Shown here: positions 1 through 9,796 of the stretch, in pieces | How the letters are laid out: each line of letters opens with the position of its first letter | Position numbering within the stretch: position 1 is the stretch's first letter | Assembly: GCF_009649845.1 (NCBI RefSeq) | Contig: NZ_WJIE01000017.1 | Span: 62,001 to 126,000, forward strand | From: Polyangium spumosum | Lineage (GTDB): Bacteria > Myxococcota_A > Polyangia > Polyangiales > Polyangiaceae | DNA: 64,000 bases | Direction of reading: 5' to 3' | The notes under the pieces: generated by a model | The model's database searches: none | Seen by the model: the letters and a program-made list of their open reading frames with translations, nothing else | Told to the model about the DNA's origin: nothing | Position numbers and translations under genes: made by a program

Positions 1-1
1 G

Positions 2-103
2 CCCATCCCGCGCCGCTGGGGCGAGGATCGGCGCGCCTTCCCGCCGAGGCCCGAGGGCCGCCGCGTCTCGAGCGGCCGCCGCGCCACCGATCCCCACGAT
101 TGA
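2..103 (+). CDS. C-terminal tail of a truncated upstream gene (hypothetical)
   Basis: An open frame runs from the left edge to a TGA at 101-103 and gives about 33 residues rich in Arg and Pro, ending RATDPHD. Composition fits a disordered C-terminus of a gene that starts outside the window. It lies 22 nt before folK, so it could belong to the same transcript. Too little is visible to name a product, and the frame could be chance in such GC-rich DNA. Confidence 0.3.
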   Translation, partial: PIPRRWGEDRRAFPPRPEGRRVSSGRRATDPHD

Positions 104-125
104 GCGGGCGCCCTACACGCGCTGT

Positions 126-614
126 ATGAAACACGCCCGGCGTATCGCCCTCGCCCTCGGCTCGAACCTCGGCGACCGCGAGGCCACCCTCGCGCGCGCT
201 ATCGCCGACCTCCGCGCCACACCCGGGTTTGTCGTGGTCGACTGCTCGCCGCTGTACGTCACGCCGCCCGCGGGCGGGCCACCTCAGGGGGATTACTTGA
301 ATGGCGCCGTCCTCCTCTCGACGGCCCTGCCGGCGCGGGAGGTCCTCGAGCGCACGCAGGCCATCGAGCGAGCGCTCGGCCGTGTCCGGCCCGATCCCGT
401 GCGCTGGGGCCCTCGCACGATCGACATCGACATCCTCTGGATCGAGGGTGAATGCATCGACGAACCCGGCCTCGAAGTCCCGCACCCGCGCCTCGAAGGC
501 CGCGTCTTCGCGCTCCGCCCGCTGCTCGACGTCGCTCCCGACGCGGCGCACCCGCGCACGGGCAAACGTTACGACGTGTTGCCTGCGGCGAGCTTGCCGA
601 TCACGCGGGCATAA
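126..614 (+). CDS. folK: 2-amino-4-hydroxy-6-hydroxymethyldihydropteridine diphosphokinase
   Basis: FolK transfers pyrophosphate from ATP to 6-hydroxymethyl-7,8-dihydropterin in folate biosynthesis, in the cytoplasm. The 162-residue length is typical. The N-terminus has the family start ALGSNLGDR (residues 10-18). YLNGAVLL lies near 57-64, and the signature WGPRTIDIDIL (about 94-104) carries the Asp pair that binds Mg-ATP. PHPRL (about 119-123) completes the conserved core. The ATG at 126 is chosen because the conserved strand begins six residues later; no strong Shine-Dalgarno is visible. The next gene starts 15 nt downstream on the same strand but is unrelated in function, so co-transcription may be incidental. 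Confidence 0.95.
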   Translation: MKHARRIALALGSNLGDREATLARAIADLRATPGFVVVDCSPLYVTPPAGGPPQGDYLNGAVLLSTALPAREVLERTQAIERALGRVRPDPVRWGPRTIDIDILWIEGECIDEPGLEVPHPRLEGRVFALRPLLDVAPDAAHPRTGKRYDVLPAASLPITRA

Positions 615-629
615 CTGTATCTTCGCGCC

Positions 630-1262
630 ATGCGAATGCTTCGACTTTCCTTGATCGGGATTTTTCTTGTGGGTGCCCTTCCTCTCGTCGCCGCTTGCGG
701 CGGGAACGTGACGCAAAACGGGCAAGGGGGTTCGGGCGGCGGCAGCGGCGGCGCCGGCGGCGCGGGCGCGGGCGGCGGGTCGGTCGACGGCAAGCTCGCT
801 TGCATGGATTTCTGCCACCTCGCCGACGTCAACGACTGCCAGATGATGTTCGGCGATTGCACCACGTTCTGCGACGAGGTCTTCGCAGAGGGAGGGCCGG
901 AGTGCGAGGACGAATTCGGCGCGCTCTTCGCCTGCTACCTCCCCACCGCCAAGAGCTGTCCGGACGAACCGCCGCCCGAGTGCAACGACGAGGCCGCGGC
1001 GGCACAACAATGCCAGGCGCAGAACGGCTGCGTCGAGGGCGAATGCTTCGGCAGCGCCGGTATGAACGGCGAGACGAGCTGCGGCTGCACCTCGACCTGC
1101 AAGGGCACGCCCTATTCGACGAGCTGCGAGACGCCCGGCGGCGGCGGGATGACGACCTGCACCTGCTCGATGGGCGACACGGTCGTCGGCACCTGCACGA
1201 ATACCGATGCCAATGAATGCGGCGTGAAGACGAGCTGCTGCGCCGAGCTCTTCAACCTCTGA
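630..1262 (+). CDS. Gly-rich, Cys-rich lipoprotein of unknown function
   Basis: The 210-residue product begins with a short basic n-region, a hydrophobic stretch and the lipobox LVAAC (Cys23), so it should be exported and lipidated. A flexible Gly/Ser linker (about 30-50) follows. The rest holds many paired cysteines, suggesting a disulfide-stabilised extracytoplasmic domain, with CMDFC around 58-62 and further Cys pairs to the end. This architecture (lipobox, Gly-rich spacer, Cys-rich tail) is common among myxobacterial surface lipoproteins of unknown role. The gene ends one base before the convergent CBS-domain gene. I cannot assign a function. Confidence 0.8.
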   Translation: MRMLRLSLIGIFLVGALPLVAACGGNVTQNGQGGSGGGSGGAGGAGAGGGSVDGKLACMDFCHLADVNDCQMMFGDCTTFCDEVFAEGGPECEDEFGALFACYLPTAKSCPDEPPPECNDEAAAAQQCQAQNGCVEGECFGSAGMNGETSCGCTSTCKGTPYSTSCETPGGGGMTTCTCSMGDTVVGTCTNTDANECGVKTSCCAELFNL

Positions 1263-1263
1263 G

Positions 1264-1668
1264 CTAACCCACCTCGGGCGCGGGCGGCATCACCTTCTCC
1301 ACGAAATACCGGAGCACGTCGAGCGGGGTGATGATCCCGACGAGCCGCCCATTCCGTATCACCGGCAAATGGTGGATCTGGGCCGTCCGCAGGATGTTCA
1401 TCACCTCGTCCGTCGTGGCGAACTCGTCCACGACGATCGGCGGGTGGCTCATCACGTCGCGCGCCGCCGCTCCGGGCGTCAGCCCTTGCAGGAGCGTCGC
1501 CATCAGATCCGTCTCGCTCACGAATCCGACCACGCGCTCGTGCTCGTCGACGACCGGGACGCCGCCGATCCGCGCGTCCACGAGCAGCCGTGCGATCTCC
1601 TCGAGCGGCGTCCCGAGCGAGACGGCCTCGGCGTGATGCGTCATGATGTGGCGCGCGTGTCCCTTCAT
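1264..1668 (-). CDS. Tandem CBS-domain protein
   Basis: This small soluble protein (134 residues from this start) consists almost entirely of two CBS domains, a pair that usually binds adenine nucleotides or S-adenosylmethionine and regulates a partner. The first repeat contains GGVPVVDEHERVVGFVSETD, the second HHLPVIRNGRLVGIITPLD. The frame extends 13 codons upstream to an ATG at 1707, but the Met at 1668 (MKGHARHIM) lies just before the first CBS strand and is preferred. No effector domain is fused, and the neighbours give no hint of a partner. The stop almost touches the convergent lipoprotein gene. Confidence 0.88.
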   Translation of the reverse strand: MKGHARHIMTHHAEAVSLGTPLEEIARLLVDARIGGVPVVDEHERVVGFVSETDLMATLLQGLTPGAAARDVMSHPPIVVDEFATTDEVMNILRTAQIHHLPVIRNGRLVGIITPLDVLRYFVEKVMPPAPEVG

Positions 1669-1752
1669 GGCCGGGGAAGAATGCAGCCTCGCGCCTTGCC
1701 TGTCCACCCCTCGCGAGCGTCCGTCCTCACGTGAGCGGGCCAGAATTCCATA

Positions 1753-2850
1753 TCAAACGAGGCGCGAGCGTCCCCGCGCCTTGAGCGCCGCCACGACCTC
1801 CTTCACGTCCTGCGCGCGCGCCCGGGGCACGACGAGCAAGGCGTCGTCGGTCTCCACGACGACGATGTCCTCCACGCCGACGAGCGCGATCACGCGTTTG
1901 CCCTCGTCCGCGCCCGCGCGCAGGTCCATCACCAGGTTCCGCCGCGCGTCGACGAAGAGCGCGCCCTTCGGCGCCGCATTCTGCTGCGCGTCCTTCTCCG
2001 CGAGCTCGAACGCCGTCTGGAAGCTGCCCACGTCGCTCCAGCCGAAATCGCCGGGCACCACGGCGAAATGGTCGAGGTGGTCCATCACGCCGTGATCGAT
2101 GCTGACCGAGGGCAACGTCGGGAAGATCCGCTCCACGGCGCTCTGCTCCTCGCCCTGCTCGGCGGCGCGGTCGATCTGGTCGAGCCCCTCGGCGAGGGTG
2201 GGCATGTGCTCGCGAATGGCCTGCACCATGTCGCGCACCCGGAAGAAGAACATCCCCGCATTCCAGAGGTGCTTGCCGCCGGCCACGAAGGCCTCGGCCC
2301 GCGCCGCGTCCGGCTTCTCCACGAATCGCTTCGCCGGCAATGCCTCCGCGCCCCGCGCCTCCTCCTCGAGCTCGATGTACCCGTACCCCGTCTCCGGGTG
2401 CGTGGGCTTGATCCCGATCGTCGTGATCGTCCCGCGCGCGGCCGAGGCGACGGCGCGCTCGAGCGCGCGGCGGAAGCCCGGGACGTCGCGGACGTGGTGA
2501 TCACTCGGCAGGACCATCAGCACGGCGTCCGGGTTTTTCCGGGCAATGTGAAACGCCGCCCAACCAATACAAGGCGCCGTGTTCCGCGCGGCCGGCTCGA
2601 CGAGCGTGTTCTCGGCGTAAAGCTCCGGCAGGGCCTCGGCCGTCGGCTCCACGAGGTGCGTCCCCGTCGCCACGAAGAGCCGCTCCCAGCCGACGAGCGG
2701 CTCGATCCGCTCGGCCGTCTGCCGGATGAGCGGCGCCTTCCCCACGAGGGGCAAGAGCTGCTTCGGCCGCGCGGCGCGTGACGCCGGCCAGAAACGCGTG
2801 CCGGCGCCGCCGGCGAGGATCAAGGCGAAGACGTGGGGAGCGGATTGCAT
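1753..2850 (-). CDS. manC: Mannose-1-phosphate guanylyltransferase
   Basis: The enzyme makes GDP-mannose from mannose-1-phosphate and GTP for surface polysaccharide and glycan synthesis. The nucleotidyltransferase signature LAGGAGTRFWPASR lies about residues 12-25, followed by PKQLLPL. VLPSDHH and the sugar-binding EKPD are also present, and WNAGMFFFR is typical of GMP-type mannose-1-P guanylyltransferases. About 365 residues means the single-domain form without the phosphomannose isomerase domain. I chose ATG 2850, which has GGGTGA about 8 nt upstream; in-frame starts at 2865, 2871 and GTG 2874 would abut or overlap the upstream UppP-like gene. That gene is 20 nt upstream on the same strand, suggesting an operon for envelope glycan precursors. 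Confidence 0.93.
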   Translation of the reverse strand: MQSAPHVFALILAGGAGTRFWPASRAARPKQLLPLVGKAPLIRQTAERIEPLVGWERLFVATGTHLVEPTAEALPELYAENTLVEPAARNTAPCIGWAAFHIARKNPDAVLMVLPSDHHVRDVPGFRRALERAVASAARGTITTIGIKPTHPETGYGYIELEEEARGAEALPAKRFVEKPDAARAEAFVAGGKHLWNAGMFFFRVRDMVQAIREHMPTLAEGLDQIDRAAEQGEEQSAVERIFPTLPSVSIDHGVMDHLDHFAVVPGDFGWSDVGSFQTAFELAEKDAQQNAAPKGALFVDARRNLVMDLRAGADEGKRVIALVGVEDIVVVETDDALLVVPRARAQDVKEVVAALKARGRSRLV

Positions 2851-2870
2851 GCGTTTGTCACCCATTGACA

Positions 2871-3680
2871 TCACGGTAACGAACGGCCGTACGAGACCGT
2901 GGCGAAGCCCAGGGGCAGGATCCAGAACACGAGCCGCGCGAGGGCATGTTTTTCGAGCAAGCTCTTCGCGAGGCCGATCGCGACCGTCGCGCCGAGGAAC
3001 GCCGTCAGGAGCCCGAGCACGATCGCCGCCGCCCCGAGCTCCGGGACGGCCGGCGCCACGCGCAGGCCCGCGACGAACGAGGCGAGGAGCGTCACGCCCG
3101 TGAGCGCGAGGGCGAGGTCGAGGGCGCGATCGGGCTTCGCGCCCATCCAGAGGGCGATCACGAGCGCGGCGCCCACGTCCGAGCCGCCCGGCAGCGCGCC
3201 CGTGCCGTGGACGAGGCCGAGCAACAAGGCGAGCGAGAGCGGCGGCGCCTCCGCGCGCCCGACCGGCGCGAGGCTCGTCGTGCCAACGACGAGGCCCGTC
3301 CAGACGAGGCCGAAGCCCACGGCGATCGGCGCGCCGCTCCAGAGCTCGACGAACGGCGCCACGAGCGCGCGCGTGAGCAGGCTCGTGCCCGCGGCGACCA
3401 CGAGCACGGCGGCGTCGCGGGCGCCCGGCGACGAGCGCAAGAGGGAAGGACGCGCGACGGCCCGCAGGCCCTCGGAGGCCGCGGCGACGAGCAGCCGCCG
3501 CGCCCCCACGAAGAGCGCCGAGGCCGTCGCGACGTGCAGGATCGACTCGAGCATGGCGCCGCCGGGCCCCGGATCGAGCCAGAGGCGCAGGGCCGCGCCG
3601 TGCCCCGAGCGCGAGATCGGCAGCGCCTCGGCGAGGCCCTGAATCCCGGCGAGGAGCACCACCTCCGCGAGCGGCAGCAC
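2871..3680 (-). CDS. UppP/BacA-like undecaprenyl-diphosphatase family membrane protein, divergent
   Basis: UppP dephosphorylates undecaprenyl diphosphate to recycle the lipid carrier for peptidoglycan and polysaccharides. This 269-residue protein has the family length, about eight hydrophobic segments, and the first signature QGLAEALPISRSGH (about 14-27), matching the (E/Q)xxxE motif and following loop. The second signature, normally PGxSRSxxT, here reads LPGGSDVGAAL, so the conserved Arg and Ser/Thr pattern is lost. Enzyme activity is therefore uncertain; it may be a specialised relative. It starts with GTG at 3680 and is followed closely by manC, which supports a role linked to glycan lipid intermediates. 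Confidence 0.75.
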   Translation of the reverse strand: MLPLAEVVLLAGIQGLAEALPISRSGHGAALRLWLDPGPGGAMLESILHVATASALFVGARRLLVAAASEGLRAVARPSLLRSSPGARDAAVLVVAAGTSLLTRALVAPFVELWSGAPIAVGFGLVWTGLVVGTTSLAPVGRAEAPPLSLALLLGLVHGTGALPGGSDVGAALVIALWMGAKPDRALDLALALTGVTLLASFVAGLRVAPAVPELGAAAIVLGLLTAFLGATVAIGLAKSLLEKHALARLVFWILPLGFATVSYGRSLP

Positions 3681-3734
3681 GCGGGCAGTGATAGCAGCGT
3701 CGTTATGCCGTGTAAATCAGGCTGATTGCCCGCC

Positions 3735-4484
3735 CTACGCGGCCTTCTCCCGGGAACCGCCCTGCGTGAGTCCCTGCTCACTTCCGCCCGCGCCGGTCGT
3801 GGCTTGCGAGGTCCCGTGCGTGGCCTGCGCGCCGCCGGTCGTGGCCGTTTGCCCCGCGGTCGTGCTCGCGCCCGTTCCCGACGCGCCTTGCGGCCGCACG
3901 GACGATTGCGCGCCTTGCTCCTCGGACGTGCGCGCTTCACCCCGCTTCACGCTGATACGCTTGGGCTCCTCGGCCTTCGATTTGGGGATGCGCACCTCGA
4001 GCACGCCGCTGTCGAGGCTCGCGTCGATCCGGTCCGGGTCGATCCCCTCGGGCAACGTGAACGAGCGCGAAAAACTGCCGTACGAGCGCTCGTACGCCCA
4101 GTACCGGTCGCCCTCGTCGCGTTGCTCCTGCTCGCGCCGTCCGCTCACGGTCAGCCGCCGGCCGGAGACGTCGATCGACACGTCGTCCTCCTTCATGCCC
4201 GGCAGATCCGCGCGAATGCAATATCCGTCCTTGGTCTCGCGCACTTCCATGTCCGGCACGAAGCCGCGCGCGGACGGCAGGAAGGACTCCATTTCGGCGA
4301 ACGGATCCCAGGAGAGCATCTCGCGCATGCGTCGGAATGGATCGGCATACCCGAGCGAGCGGAACGGATCCGACGTCGCGAGCCCGCCCGCGCGCTGCGG
4401 CTCCCGGGCGCCTGCCTGTGTCATCTCTCGAGATTGGCCCTCTCGACCCTCTCGACCTTCTCGTCTGCGCATGAACCCAGCCAT
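3735..4484 (-). CDS. Hsp20/alpha-crystallin family small heat-shock protein with long disordered tail
   Basis: Small heat-shock proteins hold unfolding proteins in a refoldable state without ATP. An alpha-crystallin domain spans about residues 75-170, with VRETKDGYCIRADLPGMKED at its start, VSGRRLTVSGRRE and SGVLEVRIPK near its end. A Pro/Ser-poor, Gly/Thr/Ala-rich low-complexity tail of about 75 residues follows and is unusual for the family. The N-terminus carries REG repeats encoded by short direct DNA repeats (about 4438-4464). ATG 4484 is supported by AAGGAGGGGG about 6 nt upstream. I saw no CIRCE inverted repeat in the 187-nt region shared with the divergent lipoprotein gene. Confidence 0.9.
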   Translation of the reverse strand: MAGFMRRREGREGREGQSREMTQAGAREPQRAGGLATSDPFRSLGYADPFRRMREMLSWDPFAEMESFLPSARGFVPDMEVRETKDGYCIRADLPGMKEDDVSIDVSGRRLTVSGRREQEQRDEGDRYWAYERSYGSFSRSFTLPEGIDPDRIDASLDSGVLEVRIPKSKAEEPKRISVKRGEARTSEEQGAQSSVRPQGASGTGASTTAGQTATTGGAQATHGTSQATTGAGGSEQGLTQGGSREKAA

Positions 4485-4671
4485 GATGACCCCCTCCTTA
4501 TCAACGTGGTCCCTTCAACTTGGATTCGCGCGCGCCAGATATGCACGATCCGCGCGCGTGGCAAGGGGCCGATTCTGCACGTGACGGCGGAGCCCGGTCC
4601 GCTCGATGACGACCGGGCGTCCTCGAAGGGCGACGCGATTTCGCGCACGGAGGTTGCACGGATCGAACGAC

Positions 4672-5337
4672 ATGCGCCGCCTGCTCATCATCCTCGCTCT
4701 CGCCGCGACCGGATGCGGGCCCTCGTATTATTATCAGCCCGCCGAGCAGGCCGACGCGTCGGTCTCGGGCCATCCGGCGGCGCGATACGTCGTCCCGCCG
4801 GGCTCGGCCAAGGGGGACGTGCGGGTGAGCTCGTTTGGCGTGACCGACGTGCGCCTCTCGGAGGACGACGAGCCGATCCGCTCGCTGCACGTCCGCCTCG
4901 TGGTGGCGAACGAGGACGGCGAAGAGGCCTGGGCCGTGGACACGCGCGCGCTGCGTGTACAGTTCGCCGGCTTCGAGGGCGCGGCCGCGCCGGCCTTCGC
5001 CAATGCGACCGATTCGAACATGCCCGTCGTCGTGGTCCCGCGCGGCGGCTCGACGACGATCGACGTCTATTATCCGCTGCCCGAGTCGCTGCGCGGCGCG
5101 AAGGATCTGCCGCAATTCGACGTGATCTGGAGCGTGCGGACCGAGGATCGTGTGGTCACGCAGCGGACCCCGTTCGAGCGCCGCGCCATCCAGCCGCCCC
5201 CGTCCACCTTCGCGTACGGCTGGGGCGCCGGGGCGTATCCCTACTGGTGGTACGACCCGTTTTTTTATCCCCGCACGGTGGTCGTCCCGGCGGCGCCGGC
5301 GAGGCCCCGCGTCTATTATTACGGATATCCTCGCTGA
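4672..5337 (+). CDS. Lipoprotein of unknown function
   Basis: The protein (221 residues) starts MRRLLIILALAATGC, a compact lipoprotein signal with lipobox ATGC at Cys15. The mature part looks like a beta-rich domain (about 45-160) and ends in a Pro/Tyr-rich tail with YYYGYPR. An upstream in-frame ATG at 4606 would add 22 residues before the signal peptide, so 4672 is preferred. It sits 17 nt before sdhC on the same strand, so it may share the sdh transcript, but nothing in the sequence ties it to respiration. I cannot assign a function. Confidence 0.8.
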   Translation: MRRLLIILALAATGCGPSYYYQPAEQADASVSGHPAARYVVPPGSAKGDVRVSSFGVTDVRLSEDDEPIRSLHVRLVVANEDGEEAWAVDTRALRVQFAGFEGAAAPAFANATDSNMPVVVVPRGGSTTIDVYYPLPESLRGAKDLPQFDVIWSVRTEDRVVTQRTPFERRAIQPPPSTFAYGWGAGAYPYWWYDPFFYPRTVVVPAAPARPRVYYYGYPR

Positions 5338-5354
5338 CGGAGAGGAGGGCCGCG

Positions 5355-6023
5355 ATGGCGACGAGCGTGGAGCTCGGCACGACGAGCGTCGCGAAAAAAG
5401 CGCTGATGGCGGTGAGCGGGCTCGTGCTCACGGTGTACGTCGTCGTGCACCTCGCGGGCAACCTGCTCTATTTCGCGGGCCCCGAGGCGCTCGACGCTTA
5501 TGCCGCGCTCCTCCACAAGAGCCCGACGGTGCTCTGGTCGGCCCGCGCCGTCCTCTTCGCGGCGTTCGCCGTTCACGTGTTTTACGCGATCGACCTCTAC
5601 ACGCGGAAGGCCTCCGCGCGTCCGGTCGCGTACGGCCGTTACGAGCGCGCCGTGAGCAGCCCAGGCGCGCGCACCATGATCTGGACGGGGTTCGTCCTCC
5701 TCGGGTTCGTCGTTTATCACGTCCTCCACCTGACCCTGGGCCTCGCGCACCCGGCGTTCGTCCCGGGGCGCGTCCATCGGAACGTCTCGATCGGCTTCTC
5801 CTCGATCGTGCCCACCGTGATGTACGTGGGCAGCATGATCGCGCTCGGCTTGCACGTCTCGCACGGCGTGCTCTCGATGACGCAATCGCTCGGCCTGACC
5901 CTCCGGCGGCAAGGGTTGCGCGGGCTCCGGCGGTTCGCCACGGTCCTCGCCCTGATCGTCGCCGTGGGCCTGGCTGCCATTCCGATCACCGCGCTCGCCC
6001 TCGCCATGACGAGCGGGCGGTAG
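5355..6023 (+). CDS. sdhC: Succinate dehydrogenase cytochrome b subunit
   Basis: This subunit anchors the dehydrogenase to the membrane and carries heme b and the quinone site. The 222-residue product has five hydrophobic segments, the layout of the single-polypeptide cytochrome b of type B succinate:quinone oxidoreductases (Bacteroidetes, deltaproteobacterial lineages). Candidate heme-ligand histidines sit within the helices, for example VVHLAGNLLYF near residue 31, FAVHVFYAIDLY, and VLHLTLG. ATG 5355 has GGAGGGCCGCG immediately upstream. It precedes sdhA by 12 nt; no separate sdhD is present, consistent with the type B organisation. Confidence 0.9.
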   Translation: MATSVELGTTSVAKKALMAVSGLVLTVYVVVHLAGNLLYFAGPEALDAYAALLHKSPTVLWSARAVLFAAFAVHVFYAIDLYTRKASARPVAYGRYERAVSSPGARTMIWTGFVLLGFVVYHVLHLTLGLAHPAFVPGRVHRNVSIGFSSIVPTVMYVGSMIALGLHVSHGVLSMTQSLGLTLRRQGLRGLRRFATVLALIVAVGLAAIPITALALAMTSGR

Positions 6024-6035
6024 GGGAAGACGTTC

Positions 6036-7945
<1,910 letters not shown>

Positions 7946-7946
<1 letters not shown>

Positions 7947-8743
7947 TGCGGATCGCGCTCGAGGTCTGGCGCCAGCGGAGCCCCGAGGAGCCGGGCCGGT
8001 TCGTCCGGTACGAGACCACGGAGGCCTCGCCCGACATGTCGCTGCTCGAGCTGCTCGACGTCGTCAACGAGGGCCTCGTCCGCAGCGGCGAGGAGCCGAT
8101 CGCGTTCGACAGCGATTGCCGCGAGGGCATCTGCGGCACGTGTGGATTCATGGTCAACGGCCTCGCGCACGGACCGCTCCAGGGCGCGGCCGCGTGCCAG
8201 GTCTACCTCCGCAATTTCCGCGACGGAGCGACGCTTTATCTCGAACCTTTCCGCGCGAAGGCATTCCCGCTCATCAAGGACCTCGTGATCAACCGCGGCG
8301 CGCTCGATCGGATCGTCGCCGCGGGCGGCTACGTCTCGGTCAATACGGGAAATGCCCCGGAGGCGAACACCTCGACGATCCGCAAGGCCCGCGCGGAGCG
8401 GGCCATGGACGCGGCGGCGTGTATCGCCTGCGGGGCGTGTATCGCGGCCTGCCCGAATGCCTCGGCCGCGCTCTTCACCGGCGCGAAGATCACCCACCTC
8501 GGCAGCCTCCCGGAGGGCCAGCCCGAGCGGGCGCGGCGCGCGCTCCGGATGGTCCGTGCTGCGTCCGCGGAGGGCTTCGGCCATTGCACGTTCGCGGGGG
8601 AGTGCGAGACCGCGTGCCCGAAGAGCATCCCCCTCGAGGTCATCACGCAGATGAACCACGACTACCTCAAAGCCCGGCTCTCGGGCGAGGACCGGGCGCC
8701 GCCGCGGCACATCGAGCCCGGCACGCCGAAACGACGCCGCTGA
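7946..8743 (+). CDS. sdhB: Succinate dehydrogenase iron-sulfur subunit
   Basis: SdhB passes electrons from the flavin to the quinone site through three Fe-S clusters. The 265 residues hold an N-terminal ferredoxin fold with CREGICGTCGF for [2Fe-2S]. A C-terminal helical domain has CIACGACIAACPN and CTFAGECETACPKSI for the remaining clusters. The ATG overlaps the sdhA stop as ATGA; a GTG one codon earlier is also in frame. It closes the sdhCAB operon. Length and motif spacing are ordinary for the type B enzyme. Confidence 0.96.
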
Positions 8744-8776
8744 CGCGCCCGCTCGTGGTACCGTCGGCGCCGCGTC

Positions 8777-9796
8777 ATGGTACCGACCTTCCTCGCGCGG
8801 CTCGCCGATCCCTCCATCGAGACCGTCCTCGTCTGCGGCTGCGGCGGCGGCTTCGATTTCTTGCAAGGCGCGACGCTCCTGCCCGAGCTCGAGCGGCTCG
8901 GCAAGCGCGTCGTCCTCGGCAGTTATTCGTTCGGGGAGCCCGAGCGCATCGACGACGCGCCCGTCGTGTTCACGGCCGAGACCGGCGCCGTCGTCAAGCG
9001 TGTCCTCGGGCATTCGATCCCCCCGCCCGATTACGGCCCGGAGGTGCACCTCGCGAGCTTCCTCGACCAGGAGCGCCCCGAGGGCGCGCCGCATTTCGTC
9101 TACGCCTATTATGCCCGCGCCTTCACCGTGCCCGCCCTCCGCGCCTTTTACGCCGAGCTCGTCCGGCGCCACGACATCGACGCCGTGATCCTCGTCGACG
9201 GGGGCTCGGATTCGCTCATGCGCGGCGACGAGGAGGGGCTCGGCGATCCGATCGAGGACGCGGTCTCGGTCGGGGCGGTGGCCGAGCTCGAAGGCTTGAA
9301 GCTCAAGCTGCTGCTCTCGATCGGCCTCGGCGCCGACCGTTTTAATGGTGTCTCCGACGCGGCCAGCCTGCGCGCCGTCGCCGAGCTCACCGAGGCCGGC
9401 GGTTACCTCGGCGCCGTGAGCCTCGAGCCGACGAGCCCGGGGTTTACGTTCTACAAGCGCTGCGTCGAGCACGTATATGCGAACCAGACGTTCCGCTCGG
9501 CGCTCACCGGCTTCATTTTATCGGCGACCGAGGGGCATTACGGCGGCGAGCTCGTGCCGCCCGCCTTGCGCAGCCGCGTCAGCCCCGGCCGGTTCTTCGT
9601 CTGGCCGCTCATGGCCATGATCTGGGCCTTCGACGTGGAGGCCGTGGCGCGCCGCTCGAAGATCGTCGGCTGGATCCGCGAATGCACCACCGTGCGTGAT
9701 TGCCACCTCGCGCTCCGCCGCGGCCGCGACCTGCTCGCGGAGGGCCCGCGCGAGGTGGAGAACCTGCCGCGGCAGGAGGACATGGTCGGTTATTGA
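8777..9796 (+). CDS. DUF1152 family protein
   Basis: The 339-residue product matches the DUF1152 pattern known from bacteria and archaea: an N-terminal VCGCGGGFDFLQG (about 19-31) that looks like a nucleotide- or phosphate-binding glycine loop, an internal VDGGSDSLMRGDEEGLGDP (about 144-162), and a conserved core to the end. Biochemical function is not established for the family. ATG 8777 starts shortly before the first conserved strand. It follows sdhB by 33 nt, so readthrough from the sdh operon is possible. It ends with a 7-bp overlap with the convergent STAS gene. Confidence 0.8.
   Translation: MVPTFLARLADPSIETVLVCGCGGGFDFLQGATLLPELERLGKRVVLGSYSFGEPERIDDAPVVFTAETGAVVKRVLGHSIPPPDYGPEVHLASFLDQERPEGAPHFVYAYYARAFTVPALRAFYAELVRRHDIDAVILVDGGSDSLMRGDEEGLGDPIEDAVSVGAVAELEGLKLKLLLSIGLGADRFNGVSDAASLRAVAELTEAGGYLGAVSLEPTSPGFTFYKRCVEHVYANQTFRSALTGFILSATEGHYGGELVPPALRSRVSPGRFFVWPLMAMIWAFDVEAVARRSKIVGWIRECTTVRDCHLALRRGRDLLAEGPREVENLPRQEDMVGY

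Noticed and set aside
4485-4671. CIRCE or HrcA operator upstream of hsp20
   Set aside because: No TTAGCACTC-N9-GAGTGCTAA or close variant was found.
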